Origin: Liopterus haemorrhoidalis
Lineage: Eukaryota > Arthropoda > Insecta > Coleoptera > Dytiscidae
Direction: 5' to 3'
Assembly: GCA_963971575.1 (NCBI GenBank)
Contig: OZ020618.1
Span: 2,730,501-2,794,500 of the forward strand
DNA length: 64,000 nt
The position numbers and the translations under genes are program-made. This document shows, in pieces, positions 22,630 to 34,295 of the stretch (positions are counted from its first letter, which is position 1; each line of letters starts with the position of its first letter). Under the pieces are notes generated by a model. The model did no database searches and had not been told where the DNA came from. It worked only from the letters and a program-made list of their open reading frames with translations.

Positions 22630-22790
22630 GGAAATACGAAACCGAGAAAAAACAGGATTCGAATTTGCTTGTTATGGTTAGTTCTCAATCTATCAAACTA
22701 CAGCAATGCGTTGTGTAAACAAAGAAAATTCAGCAATTTGATATTTTCGAAACGAAAAATCCTATTCTTGGTTGAAATATGGTATTTTTG
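22630..22790 (-). repeat. tRNA-like duplicated segment A
   Basis: About 150 bp recurs at 22994-23130 in the same orientation. Both contain, on the minus strand, tagtttgatagattgag followed ~25 bases later by a B-box-like ttcgaatcc or atcgaatcc. It may be a tRNA-derived repeat head. Confidence 0.55.
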
Positions 22791-22856
22791 GTACATAGTA
22801 TAAATTAATATTGATATTAACATTTGTGCGCCATTAAAAAAATGGAAGGGAATAAG

Positions 22857-22982
22857 CAGTGGCGGTGCTAGTGGAGGATCCGGGGGAGGGCTATTATTTT
22901 CACCATTAATAACGATAAAAGCTGATGCCCTCCTCAAATATTTCCTTGCCCCTTCAGATTTTAAGAGCTAGCGCCGCCACTG
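22857..22982. mobile_element. hAT-type MITE, 126 bp
   Basis: Ends cagtggcggtgctagt and, on the complement, cagtggcggcgctagc. The flanking 8-mers GGAATAAG and AGAATAAA match at six of eight positions, a decayed hAT-type duplication. Confidence 0.72.
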
Positions 22983-22993
22983 AGAATAAAAAA

Positions 22994-23130
22994 ACCTAGA
23001 AATACCTGGATTCGATCTCAGTTGCTATGGTTAGTACTCAATCTATCAAACTATAGCAGCGCTTGATGTAAACATTTTTTTTTCAACAATTTTATATTTT
23101 CGGAAATAAAAATCGCATTCTTGATTACAA
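22994..23130 (-). repeat. tRNA-like duplicated segment B
   Basis: Second copy of the segment at 22630-22790, sharing 'ctcaatctatcaaactata' and the downstream 'attttcggaaataaaaatc' text. The hAT MITE lies between the copies. Confidence 0.55.
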
Positions 23131-23767
23131 TAATAATTTTGCAGAACGTTTGTAACAAGTACACGAAACACTAGTGTTCCGCGGAACAGCGGTTAAAAAC
23201 CACTGCTATATGTGCCGGAGTAACCCGTAGTTTAAAATTGGTAGTTAATTATTATGTAGATGTGTTTATTTTGTTTTCCGTGTGTTATTTATAAAATTAT
23301 TTATATTTCTTGACAGACAGATAGTTAGTAATCTATAATTTTGATCGAATATTTCTTATTGCTTTCACATTATACGTTCTCCTCGTTAAGGTTAGGTTAG
23401 ACCTCAACTTCTGTCAACGCTTATGGTCACGACAGTGACCTCTCTTATCGATAAGTGAAACCAAAGTCATAATTATAACATAATTAAGTCTTTGGATGTT
23501 TTGATTATTAGTTTTAAAAAGATTCAGATAAAGAAATTTATATGACAGATATTAGTAGGGTCTTTTGAAAACACCGACTTGGTTTCAAAATAAGATAAAT
23601 TGGATTCTGATTACCAATTTGACTTCTTGTATAGTATCAACTTTGAAAAAGAATTTTTTACAAAATTTACAGAAAATTCACCCTTAAAAAATGTAACGTG
23701 TCGCAGCTAGATTTCTCCGTCATATAAATTCGCGCATAGCCCTGCAAATCGCTTGGGTCTACTAAGG
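23131..23767. other. AT-rich stretch with one hAT-like terminus
   Basis: A hAT-type end (ggttaaaaaccactg, ending 23208) is present without a partner. No coding signal. Confidence 0.5.
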
Positions 23768-23922
23768 CAGTGTTTCTCAACAGGTGGTCCGCGCACACAA
23801 AATTTCATTAGTATTAATAATGAGCCTTTACGCAAAAAAAAGTTTTTCTTGATGTTGGTGGTCCTTGGTTGGAGTGGAATTCTGAAAATAATCCGCAACT
23901 GTCCAAGGTTTGAGAAACACTG
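23768..23922. mobile_element. hAT-type MITE, 155 bp
   Basis: Ends cagtgtttctcaacagg and, on the complement, cagtgtttctcaaacct. The flanking 8-mers TACTAAGG and TACTAGAA agree in their first five bases. Non-coding. Confidence 0.75.
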
Positions 23923-24268
23923 TACTAGAATGCAGTCAGAGACGTTGGTTGTTAAAATTCTGGCTACGCCCCTAAGTGCAGTTAAGTAAATTCGGAAGAA
24001 TCCCGTTACTGATAGAACCAGCGAAGGGGCAAATTTTTCGCTAAGGGTTGTTAATTCGAAGCAAAAGGCTGTTAGCCTAATGTAGAGGTACTGAGACTAG
24101 ACGGGAGGTCGTAACCAAAATATTTACATCACAGAAAGCTAATAAGATGTATGAGATGAAAGGGGCACATGTCCGTAACTTCTGCATCCGTACCGCAATT
24201 CGTTACTCTTCAATCGAAAACTCGCGCATTGAAGTGTTTCACTTCTTAAAAAGCAGACACACATTTTT
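23923..24268. other. short unassigned stretch
   Basis: No gene or repeat recognised before the (GTCT)n repeat begins. Confidence 0.45.
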
Positions 24269-25265
24269 AGGGTTTTGTAGGTATGACCAAAAAACCCTTA
24301 TACCGTCATTTTGTCGTCTGTTCGGTAAAAATTGTAGCCAAACGGCTGAAATTAGAGAGTTGAAATTTGGCATGCTTATACAACTCTTTGACCCGCACAT
24401 AGGAAAAATACTAAAACATCTGAAAACATGTCCCCCTAAAAATATAAACAAATATATGCTCATCCAAAAAAAATTTTTTATTTTACAATTCTGTTCAGGG
24501 TATCAAATGAAAGCCCTTGGTACATGGATTAACGATCAAAATTTTATTTTTGCAAAATAAATTATTTTGACGCGATTTTTGCTAAAACTGTGCAAAAAAA
24601 ATTTGTCTCACTCCCTGTAGCCCAGATGGTTTAAACGAAAAATCTGAAAAAAATCTAAGTAATGTACATTGGTGTGAACCGGAATAGTACAACTGGAATT
24701 TTTGATCAGCTTATGTTTTCGGAAAATTAACTAAAATATGTAAAATATTTAATCCGCTATTTAACACAGTAAACGAGTGAACGTCCGTGTCCAGTGATAA
24801 CGTTCTCGCTTCGTAAGTTGCAAACCACTGTTCGATTCCCGTAAATTTTTATTTTTTCTGTTTTTTTTTTGCATTTTTATTTTGTTTAAATTATTTGGTC
24901 GAAATTATATTTTGGCAAATATTTTGGCAAATGTTGCATTTAATTTTTAAAAGCGTAAATTTAATAACCAGTGGGAAGTGTTGAAATTATAATTTAATTC
25001 TATCTTTGAATGTATACGAAATCTGAGGGGCGGAGTTTATGACTTAAACAACCAATGGAAGCCGTACGCGCAATTTTCAAAATATTAATAAACCTTGTTA
25101 TATAAAAAAAAATACTGCATATTCAACACTGTATTCTACTGCATTCTAATTAAAATTAATAAAAAAATATTTCAACATAAAATTAGTTTTGGCATCCCAA
25201 ATAATCATTCACTTACTAAATACCTGCGAAATCCTGAAATGTGTGAAAATTCACGCTTCATGTAA
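24269..25265 (+). mobile_element. (GTCT)n repeat family, copy 2
   Basis: Same 5' end, hairpin and body as copy 1, but the microsatellite has shrunk to a single gtctgt. The tRNA-like segment at about 24779-24843 has A-box-like gtgtccagtgat and B-box-like gttcgattccc. The 3' palindrome is present with one change (gtgtgaaaattcacgc). The frame at 24147-24560 spanning its start is incidental. Confidence 0.8.
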
Positions 25266-25330
25266 TCATGAAGTGTGCGGTACAATTTTTTTTCTAAAAT
25301 AAGCTTTATAACTATTTGATTAGAATAAAA

Positions 25331-25404
25331 CTGCTGGATTTGGTGACGTAGCAATCCTGCTCCAAAGACCAAAGGTCCTGAGTTCGAATCCCGGTCAGGC
25401 ACAG
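25331..25404 (+). repeat. tRNA-like sequence, probable SINE head
   Basis: Contains the B box gagttcgaatcc followed by cggtcaggcac, similar to the 3' part of the SINE A head at 2.9 kb. The A box is degenerate (tggtgacgtagc). Stem pairing is poor, so a functional tRNA is unlikely. Confidence 0.5.
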
Positions 25405-26213
25405 TGTAATTGAAACCAGGGTCCTGTGTTGTGTATTTAAAAAAAAAGAATACCCGTTACCATTTTCGAATAGCCAGTTATTTTCAGACATGATCGATTT
25501 CGGATAGTACTAAAATAAATACTTAGTATTACGAAAGAAATAAGTATTTGTTATAAGGAAGTTACTTCCTATCTCATCAAATAAAATTTATATTTGAATG
25601 CTGATAATGCGATGACATATAACAGTATCATGAAAGGTTTTAAATCATTTTCTTAAACTTTTCAGCACGTCACGTTTTTCATATTATTTCACACATCCGA
25701 ACAATTTCAGAGTTGCTAGTGTTGACAGTTAGTTGCAGTTTTCTCTTTTCAAATAGAAGCTGCTTTAGGCCAAACAGTTATTTATCGTCACGTCAAATTT
25801 GTACCATTAAATAAACAAAGTGATAGTGAACAGAACACAGGAAAAATACAGCTGTAATAGGATGCCATTTTATCAGTCTTTGACATTTAGAATAACCGAC
25901 ATGCTAACTATTTTTGTAACGAACATCTCGCGAATTTCTCTATTCTGCTGTCATTCTTCAATGTTTGAAATATTTCTATGATTGCTTTTTGTAACATGCA
26001 AAAATTAACATTAACGTAGAAGGGTTTGGGCTCTTCAAAAATAAACAAATTAACTGTAGAACAATTCTAGAAAATAGTACTCGAAGCAAGTGAGAGAACC
26101 AACAGAAGACGCAGCCAAAGGTGCGAAGAGGATGAGGAGATATTGAGACAATAACTAGACAGAATGAGCTATAAAGGACTAGCATATACTGCAGATACTG
26201 TAAACACTCTAAA
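25405..26213. other. AT-rich stretch, nothing assigned
   Basis: Short purine-rich coding-like text near 26080-26210 could not be matched to a family. Confidence 0.4.
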
Positions 26214-27264
26214 CAAATTGATGTGAAGTGTGAATTTTCACACATTTCAGGGTTTTGCAGGTATTTAGTAAGTGAATGATGATTATTTTGGATGCGAAAA
26301 CAAATTTTATATTAAAATATTTTTTTGTTAATTTTAATTCGAACGCCTAATACCATTATTTAGGTTTCTAAATATGTGCAGTATTTTTTTTTTTATATAG
26401 CAAGGTTCATTAAGAATTTTAAAAATTGCGCCTATGGCTTCCATTGGTAGTTATAAGTTCCGCCCCTCTGATTTCGTGTACATTGAAACAGAATTAAATT
26501 ATAATTTAAACAATTTCCACTGGCTATTAAATTTACGCTTTTAAAAATTAAATGCAACATTTGCCAAAATATAACTAGAATTTTGAAAAAATAATTTAAA
26601 CAATATAAAAATTTAACAAAAAAACAAAAAATAATATAGTCTCTTCTCACAGGGTTCGATTCCTTTCGGATCGGGTTACTTGGGTGAAAAATCAGCGTCA
26701 AATACCACTAGACCAGCATACACGTTCCAGTGTGGTGTGTTACAAAGCTATAACTTGTGTACATTATTAGCCAAAAATCTCAAAAAATGCGTTTTTTTCC
26801 AAAAACCTAATCTGATCAAAAATTCCGGTTGAACTATTCCGGTTCACACAAATGTACATTACTTAGAATTTTTTCAGATTTTTAGTTTAAACCGCCTGGG
26901 CTACAGGGTGTGGAACAAAAAATATTTGGCACAAATTTGGCAAAAATCCCTTCAAAATAATTTATTTTGCAAAAATATAAATTTGATCGTTAATCCACGT
27001 AACAAGGGCTTTCATTTGATACCCTACTCAGAATTATAAAAAAATATTTTTTTTTCCATGAGCATATATTTGTTTATATTTTTAGGGGGATATATTTTTT
27101 AGATGTTTTAGTATTTTTCTTATGTGCGGGTCAAAGATTTGTATAAGCATGCCAAATTTCAACTCTCTAGGTTTAGCCGTTTGGCTACAATTTTTACCGA
27201 ACAGACAGACAGACAGACAGACGACAAAATGACGGTATAAGGGTTTTTTCAAAACCCTAAAAAG
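26214..27264 (-). mobile_element. (GTCT)n repeat family, copy 3
   Basis: Inverted copy with all hallmarks: 3' palindrome at the left edge, body, five GTCT units and 5' end. The 5' hairpin has lost its loop (gggttttgaaaaaaccc on the complement). The tRNA-like region at about 26648-26725 differs in sequence from the other copies: A-box-like tggtctagtgg on the minus strand but a B-box-like ggttcgattcc on the plus strand. Confidence 0.8.
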
Positions 27265-27384
27265 TGTTAAAGGGGTTTCATAGTACATTAAAAAATAACC
27301 TTTTAGTGTATCATGAAGTACCTCGATTTTCGCGTTAGTTATTTACACTTCTTTTTTGGTTAAATTTAGTGTTAAGTTTACACT

Positions 27385-27570
27385 TTATTTCATCCCAGCT
27401 ATTTGAAGGATGTCGATGAGTTTCGCCTGTTGACGAATTACAGAATTTGGTATTTTATTCCTAAAAGCTCGTTCTATTGCTCTTTGGGATACTTGCAGCT
27501 TTCTAGCAAAAGCTTTAGTTAGTGTTAGTGTTTCTGCCCTGTAATTTAAGACTGGTATGACACCTAGCAA
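27385..27570 (-). pseudogene. non-LTR retrotransposon ORF2 C-terminal fragment (RTE-like)
   Basis: The minus strand reads VIPVLNYRAETLTLTKAF, RKLQVSQRAIERAF, RNKIPNSVIRQQAKLIDI. This matches the post-palm region 'PVLTYGAETxTLTK...KLxVxQRAMERA...I' of endonuclease-RT proteins. It stops before the RWxGHV tail. It is head-to-head with the RT at 27.64 kb and belongs to a separate insertion. Confidence 0.72.
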
Positions 27571-27639
27571 TGTTTTCTTTTTAAGGAACTTTAAAATATC
27601 ATTTTTAAAAATGTTTCATAATTTACCAAATGGACAGCA

Positions 27640-28605
27640 TTCAGACATCCTGACGGACTCAGACAAGGATGCGTACTCAGTCCACTAATGTCCTCGCTAG
27701 TGCTAGACGACGCCATAAAAGAAGTAAGACAAAATATTAAAGAATACTCTATGGGCTACTAAAAAATGAAAAATGTGAAAGTAGCAGAACTTTGCTACGC
27801 AGATGACATGGTTATAATAGCAAGGAACGAAGATGAATTACAAAACAACTTGAACCAGTACAATAAAGAATTGAAGAAAATAATTATGAAAATTAGCACA
27901 CAGAAACAAAAACAATGGTAATAAGCAGGATAAAAATGAAACAAAACATAAAAATAGATGGCAAAAAATAGAACAGGTAGAAGAATTCAAATACCTAAGC
28001 ACAATTTTGCCGGAAGGTGGAAAAATGAATGAAAAAATTATGAAAAGAATTGGCGCAGCATGAAGAATGTTCAACAGCATCAAATTATCGTTCTTAACTA
28101 AAAAAGAAATATCAACCAACTTCAAGGTAGAAATTTTCAAGACTGAGTACTGATTTTGATATACGCCTCAGAATCTTGGACCACCACAGAGTTGCACAGG
28201 TCCATAATAAGAGGCTCTGAAATCACATTTTTAATGAAAAAAGTAAAACAAAATTGGACAGAATAAGAAATGAAATATTTAGATAAAAACTATACGCAAA
28301 GCCAGTGGAGACTATAATAAAAGAAGGACAGCTAAGATGGCTGGGACATATACACAGAAGGAGTGAAGATAAAATAGTTAGAAGAGTTTTTGAAGCAAGA
28401 ACAGAAGAGAGTTAAACCAGGAAGATCGAGAAAAACCTGGCACCAATAAACAAAACAAGCTACAACGAGGAGAGGCGTAAAGTGGGAGGAGATAAGAAAA
28501 TATACAGGACAGAACACGATGGAAAGAAGTATGGAGAACAACAGAAAATAAGTTACTCGACTATAGCCTTACACCGCAAGGTAGAAAGGCTTCTGGATTA
28601 AGTAA
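27640..28605 (+). pseudogene. RTE-like reverse transcriptase 3' half, heavily mutated
   Basis: Across frames the plus strand reads GLRQGCVLSPLMSSLVLDDA, LCYADDMVIIARNEDELQ (catalytic YADD), EEFKYLSTILPEGGKM, then EGQLRWLGHIHRRSEDKIV and RRVFEARTE. This is RT palm and thumb followed by the RWLGH C-terminal tail, in canonical order. Many stops and small deletions interrupt it. The 5' end, including endonuclease and fingers, is missing, as expected for a 5'-truncated LINE copy. Confidence 0.8.
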
Positions 28606-29477
28606 ATAATTAAGTAAGATTTCGCACGTTTGATTGCCTCTGTGAAATATTCTAAAATAGTAGTGCAGCGGCTCTAGGCAAACCGCTAACTGGTGTGGAA
28701 TTTCAAGCACACCACACGGAGCTATCGTAGACACGACGGACGTTTGACTACAGTGTCCAAGCGTTTATTCAACAGATATATGTTACTAACCTTTGTGCTG
28801 ATGGATAGATGATTCTCTGGGTACCCAGATGCTGAAGAATTCTTGGAGATGCCAAATGAACATATGCAGTCGAAAGAATACCAGACATAATAAATAATTA
28901 TATTTCCGACTATCGGAAATAGAGCCACAGCGGTTTTGTACATCCGCACAACGTAATACTTATTTTACTGTCAAAAAAATAGTTAATTTTTCTGTTTATA
29001 AAAACAAAAAACAAAAGGCCAACGCCTGCTACGATTCTAAATACAAAAAATCAAGACGAAACAAGTAGTATATGCTAACTAATATTTGGCGGCCCCTGTG
29101 TAAGAATCAATGTCTCCGCCTATGAGAATCATACATTGTAAATGTCTATTTACGCGATTTCAGCATAAATCATATGAAGTATTACATGTAATGTAATTAT
29201 GCTCTCGCGGAGGAAATGCGGAATGTTTCAAGTTGTTTATTTAAATTCGTGAAAGACGTTTTTTACCTGTGGTATTTACAGTGTTAATTGGTGCAAATTA
29301 ATCGCTGTACAACAGTGAAATGTACAGATTTTCAGATATCGATGAACAACTCGACCAGAACAAAAAAATTACCTTTTCTACAAATTTTATAAAAAAAAAA
29401 AAGTAAATTGGCAGTGTCGGGGGTATATCTGCTATTAATACTACGTCAGTGTCGTTTGGTAATATTGTTGTTTAGTT
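28606..29477. other. AT-rich stretch, nothing assigned
   Basis: No domain or repeat structure recognised. Confidence 0.5.
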
Positions 29478-29625
29478 ACAGTGTCGTTTTGGATAGTGTG
29501 GTTTTGTGACCGTATAGATTTGTGACAGTGTCGTTTTGTAACAGTGTCGTTTTGTAACAGTGTCGTTTTGTAACAGTGTCGTTTTAGATAGTTTCGTTTT
29601 GTAACATTGTCGTTTGTGTGTCGTA
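29478..29625. repeat. 16-bp minisatellite
   Basis: About eight tandem units of acagtgtcgttttgta, the central ones nearly identical and the edges degenerate. The minus-strand frame over it is a repeat artefact. Confidence 0.85.
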
Positions 29626-29764
29626 ATTAAAGAATAGTTAGCAATGAATTTCATTTAGTTCTTCTAGTGTGTTTGTGTGATTTTATTTTTATTTTTTGCC
29701 TTCTTAAAGGGGGGCACCCCCGCTGGGTGCGCCTCTGCTGACTGACAATGTCTGCGAAGAGAAT

Positions 29765-30700
29765 ACTTTTTTGTATATATATATATTCTTTATTCCCTAG
29801 GCCTTGCGGCGTTCAGGGTATTAACCACTACAAAAAATAAAACAATAAATCCAAAAATAAATACATAACAATCCAATACAATTTACAATGTTTTTTCTCT
29901 TCCCTCTCCTTCTTCATGTTCTCCTTCTGGTTTCCCTCTCCGATCTCCTTCCTTCTTGCTTCCAGTTCTCTCGCCCATCTTTGATTTATTTTATTTTATT
30001 TCATTCTCTTCCCTTCCAACCATTTCTTCACCCCTCCTCCTATCTCCCTTTCTTCCTCCCCATTTCTAGGTAACCTCATCCCCCTTCCTTCTATTTCTCC
30101 CCTTCTGCTTCCCACCTTGTTTCCTCCTTCTTTTTCCTTTACCCCTTCCTGTTATCCTTCCCCAATCTCCATCCTTCTTGCCTCTAATTCCCTCGCCCAC
30201 CTCTCCCCCTTCCATCTTCGTCCAACAGGTTTAATGTGCTCCCCGACCATACTGTCATCTCTCTACACCTCTTCGCGAGGTGCTCTATATCTTCCTCCTC
30301 CTCCCCGCACATCCTGCTCATCTTTTACTCTTGTTTCCTCCAATATCTATTTCCTCTCTCTTCATTCCCGCGCCTTAGCCTCGCAATCCTCCTAACCCTC
30401 CCTCCTGACCTTCCTCTTTTTCCCTTCAAGTAGCTTGGTACCACTATAGTTCTGACCTCCTTATATCTCCCTGCGCTCCTTGATTTGTCTATTCTGACTG
30501 TCCTTTCTTGCTCCCCCACTTCCTTATCCCTCCTCCACAACTCCTCAATCACGCTTATCCCGTTTTTTCTTCTCCTTTACACCTCTGTCGCATCCACTCC
30601 GCATCTCTAGTAATACTCCTTTCTCATTTCCCCCCATGCGTACCATCTTCCGTTCCTCTCTGGCTCTTTCCTCCCAGCATTCCCTCATTATTTTTCTGTA
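29765..30700 (-). pseudogene. R1-like non-LTR retrotransposon 3' end (ORF2 C-terminus and 3' tail)
   Basis: The plus strand is strikingly pyrimidine-rich because the gene is on the other strand and rich in Glu, Arg and Lys. The minus strand reads TIVVPSYLKGKRGRSG, RRIARLRRGNEERGNRYW, a cysteine knuckle MCGEEEEDIEHLAKRC, then LLDEDGRGERWARELE. This order is the C-terminal zinc-knuckle region of R1-type ORF2 proteins. The element ends with a 3' UTR containing cctagggaataaagaat and a short (TA)n tail. Stops and frameshifts are frequent, and RT and endonuclease are absent. Confidence 0.75.
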
Positions 30701-31141
30701 TAATTTTAAGTATATTTATATTTGCAAGCGAGATCAATTAAGAATTATGTTTTCACTATGGCACGTGAGCTCGGTACGTATGTACACAAGACCTTTGCAC
30801 TTGGAGATCTTCCTTGTAGGAAGTCTTTGGTAGCTCATCTGTACATCGTATCTACACGCGTTACTTTTTAAACTTGTACACAGCCGCCATTCAACATCAG
30901 CTGCAACCTATAATCAACTACAATGAAGAAATCTGCCTTATTAAACATTTAACATCGACAACTGACGCGCTGATCGCCGCTAAAGTCAAACAATCACGAT
31001 ACATTTATAGAAATTACCCAAAATCAAATTAGTTCACCTGTTCACATTTTTTAAGATTTTAACTATATTTTTGTAGCTATGGGCCCTAACCTAATGGCCC
31101 GCTATGCTCGCAAAACCGTGGAAAACTGTAAATATATAGTA
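30701..31141. other. unassigned stretch upstream of a DD41D element
   Basis: No coding or repeat structure recognised. Confidence 0.45.
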
Positions 31142-32450
31142 CAAGGTGTCTCAAAAGAAATTTTATATTTATTTAGCTTACTGCGTGAACGGAACGTATC
31201 CGAGGGGCGCGGGGGTTATGTCAATCGATAGCCTGGCTCTTGGGAATTCAGTCGCTATGGAGCGTTTCTCGGAGCAGACCGCGCGTTATGCGTGCGAGAG
31301 TTTTACAAAAACGGTGATTCGGCGACTGTAGCGCGTAGAAAATTCTGCAGTATTTGAGGTTTTCGCCACTTAAATGATGCGCCAAGCATTCCTCTCATTC
31401 GACATTGGGTTAAAAAGTTTGAAGAGACTAGTACAACGCTGGATAAATCAAAATCCGGGCGACCTAGGTCATCAAGAACGGTAGAAAACGTGGAGAATGT
31501 TAATCAGTCTGTTCGTGACGACCCGAACCGTTCAATTCGGAAGCGCGCAAGTGCTTTAAATGTGCATAGATCATCATTACATCGCATTATGCACAAAGAC
31601 CTAAAGCTGCACCCCTACAAAATTCAATTGGTGCAAGAATTAAAGCCCCAAGATGCCAGTCAGAGGCTTAATTTCGTAAATCAGGTGATTGAGCGATTTT
31701 CAACGTTTACCAACATTTTGTTTTCGGATGAAGCTCATTTTCATCTTAATGGCCACGTAAATAAGCAGAACTGCCGCTACTGGAGTGCAACGAATCCGAA
31801 ACGCAAACATCAGAAACCCCTACACTCGTCTAAAGTGACCGTATGGGCTGCGATGTTGGCGCGAGGAATTATCGGCCCTTACTTTTTTGAAGACGAAAGG
31901 GGGCGTGCAGTTACAGTGAATTCAGAGCGTTATGTGCAGATGTTAGACAACTTCTTGGTACCTGAACTGCAAAACTTTCCTGGCTACAACCAAAGAACAT
32001 GGTTCCAACAGGACGGAGCAACTTCACACACGTCCAATATGTCTCTGCCACGTGTTCGTGAAATTTTCTCAGGCAAATTGATCTCCCGGAGAGGTGACAT
32101 AAATTGGCCTCCACGCAGTCCAGATTTAACCCCTATGGACTTTTTCCTATGGGGTTATCTTAAATCTAAGGTTTACGCCAATAAACCGACTTTACTGGTG
32201 CATTTGAAAGAAAATATCCGTCACGAAATGGCAGCCATCCCTGAGTCCACCTGCCGAGACGTCATAAGTAATTTTACTGTTCGATTAAATGAGTGCCGAG
32301 AACGCGAGGGTCTACATTTAGACGATATTATTTTTAAGAAATAAATCCCCAAAAAGTGTATTTTAATAATTAATAAACATTTTTGCTATATACGGCTTAC
32401 TTTTTTTTTAATCGATCCACTAAATATAAAATTTCTTTTGAGACACCTTG
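31142..32450 (+). mobile_element. DD41D Tc1/mariner-superfamily element, 1309 bp, nearly intact (copy 1)
   Basis: Terminal inverted repeats caaggtgtctcaaaagaaat are essentially identical at both ends over about 30 bp, flanked by TA (31140-31141, 32451-32452). It contains one transposase gene in the same orientation. Related copies lie at 52.3 kb (deleted) and 62.3 kb (more distant). Confidence 0.92.
31257..32344 (+). pseudogene. DD41D transposase, one frameshift and one stop
   Basis: A cut-and-paste transposase of about 362 codons starting MERFSE at 31257. N-terminal HTH text (FYKNGDSATVARRKFC, LIRHWVKKFEET) leads to GRPRSSRTVENVENVN, a second HTH (SIRKRASALNVHRSSLHRIM), then catalytic ILFSDEAHFHLNG, WFQQDGATSHT and WPPRSPDLTPMDFFLWG. 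Counting between the second and third Asp gives 41 residues, hence DD41D (a spacing reported for rosa/Visitor-type elements). Compared with copy 2, lesions are a 1-bp deletion near 31273 and CGA-to-TGA at 31355. The frame is open from 31358 to the stop, 328 codons including the whole catalytic core. Confidence 0.92.
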
Positions 32451-33163
32451 TATAAATTAAAAATTTTAAATATCATTAAATGAGATAGTTGTTTGCGTTA
32501 GGAATTGTTGGTATTATTTCCTCTCAAATATTTCTCTTTAATTAAGTAATAAAATTTGCAAGACACGCATTTATGTAAAACAGTACTGTACAATTTAATG
32601 TAAATGATAAGTAAAATTGTATAAGCCCATTAAAATAGTTGAATTTCCCAAGTTATATGTAGGTGCTATGTTTTATGTATACGGCTGTTTATATAAAAAT
32701 AACGGAGCAGAAATTCCTAGTATTCGTTTGAGAAAGAGTTAACAGTAAGTGAAGCGATAAGAAAAGAGGCGTATGTAGATTTACTAGAAACAAATACGGG
32801 TCAAATTATATCAGACAAGTAAACTACTGGTAAATAAGTAACATATGTAAACCCGACTCGAGTGGGGACTGGAATATAGAACATATTAAACAATACTAAC
32901 TATTCATCGTCTGACAGATGATTACATATATACATCAAGGACGTGCTAGGATTAACCCTTGAGGGGTATTTTAACGAGGAATCAACAGCTACTACTTCTT
33001 CTTCATCTTAATTTCGACCAGACGTCAACAAAACGAAGTCCATACTGAATTCGAAGTCTACTTCTGAGGTATCCATAACTAACAAAATAATACTTCAGTG
33101 CTACAATCTTATGTGGGTTTTGGCTTCCTGCACAATTCACTTCCATTTGGACCTGTGTCATTG
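32451..33163. other. AT-rich stretch, nothing assigned
   Basis: No gene or repeat structure recognised. Confidence 0.5.
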
Positions 33164-33271
33164 ATGTTGCCATCGATGTTGTCTTTCATGTTGCCATTTA
33201 TGTTGCCATCGATGTTGTCATTCATGTTGCCATTGATGTTGCCATCGATGTTACCATTGATGTTGTCATCA
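33164..33271. repeat. 12-bp minisatellite
   Basis: Nine tandem 12-bp units of the form atgttgccatcg with variants (atgttgtcattc, atgttgccattg). The period is a multiple of three, so both strands stay open and give MLPSMLSF-like or NINGNIDG-like text; this is not evidence for a gene. Confidence 0.88.
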
Positions 33272-34295
33272 GAACCGGCGCTAGCTCTTTTGGCGCCCGG
33301 GCAAACCCGACAAACTGCACCCTTTTGGCTAAGTAAATTTGCTAATACAATAGTACCTCGACTTACAAATCTCCAAACATACGAAATTTTCGAGGTACAA
33401 ACTATTTTCATATCCTATTTTGACCTCTAGATATGAACCGTGATGTTTTTCATTTCAAATAAATTAAATAATGTTAACATTACACTTTTTTTAAATTTTT
33501 CCCTAGTACTAGAAAAAGACTACTAACAAGCTACTACTACAGGCAACAAATCGAAAACTCCACAAAACCAGACATAAGAAAATTGGCCTGTTTTTTACAA
33601 TTTGATTTTTACAATAATCATGTAAAACAAAAAATTTTATGAATAAAAATTAATATGTAATGGTATACAAAATTCATATTTATAGTGAAAAAAATTTCCT
33701 TCTCACTCATTCTCCATTTCTTTGCATTTTCTTCATTTAGTTGAGAATATATATATAAACATTTTTTTATTTTTTGTATTTTCATTATGATTTTCTAATC
33801 TGGGAACGGATTAATTGATTGCCCATAAAATATAATGGAAAATTTATTTAATGAATTGTTAGGTGTACTGGAAGTGAAGACAAGACAGCTCAGTTTTTTT
33901 TATAATTGTTTCTGTGTTATATAACTTATTTATATTAAACATTCTTCAAGTCTTTCTCAGGTCTTTCGAGAAACAATCATAGATCTTCCTCCATTAGAGT
34001 ATATTACAGGTTCTGAAAATATTAAGCAAAACTGAATTGTTCCACCTTGTTTCCTAATATTGAATATTTATCTGGGTGGCTGTGTGGACCATACGGTCAA
34101 CACTTATGAACCCTAAACATGCGCTGCTTCTAGTGATTCAGTACAAAGCACACTACTCTCCCTAGTCGGCCCTATACAGTCGGGTGTTACTTCCGGCCAC
34201 AACGGTTACTTTGACTACTACATAAGACAGAGGCGCAGAATATAGGGCTGTTTTGACAGGTCTGGTTATATATACGGTTCTTTTAATTTATTTAA
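33272..34295. other. AT-rich stretch, nothing assigned
   Basis: A GC-richer patch follows the minisatellite (ccggcgctagctc), possibly a MITE terminus without a partner. Confidence 0.45.

Noticed and set aside
24147..24560. 137-codon frame as a host gene
   Set aside because: It runs across the boundary into the (GTCT)n repeat, and its text mirrors the same non-coding body in other copies.
25331..25404. Functional tRNA gene
   Set aside because: Good B box only; A box and stems are poor.
29888..30741. Several plus-strand Ser/Pro/Leu/Phe-rich frames that look like membrane proteins
   Set aside because: They lie antisense to the R1-like ORF2 tail and reflect its purine-rich sense strand.
33098..33430. 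Frames with repeated MLPSML or NINGNIDG text resembling a repeat protein
   Set aside because: A 12-bp tandem repeat keeps all six directions open in places; both strands are equally repetitive, and nothing supports translation.
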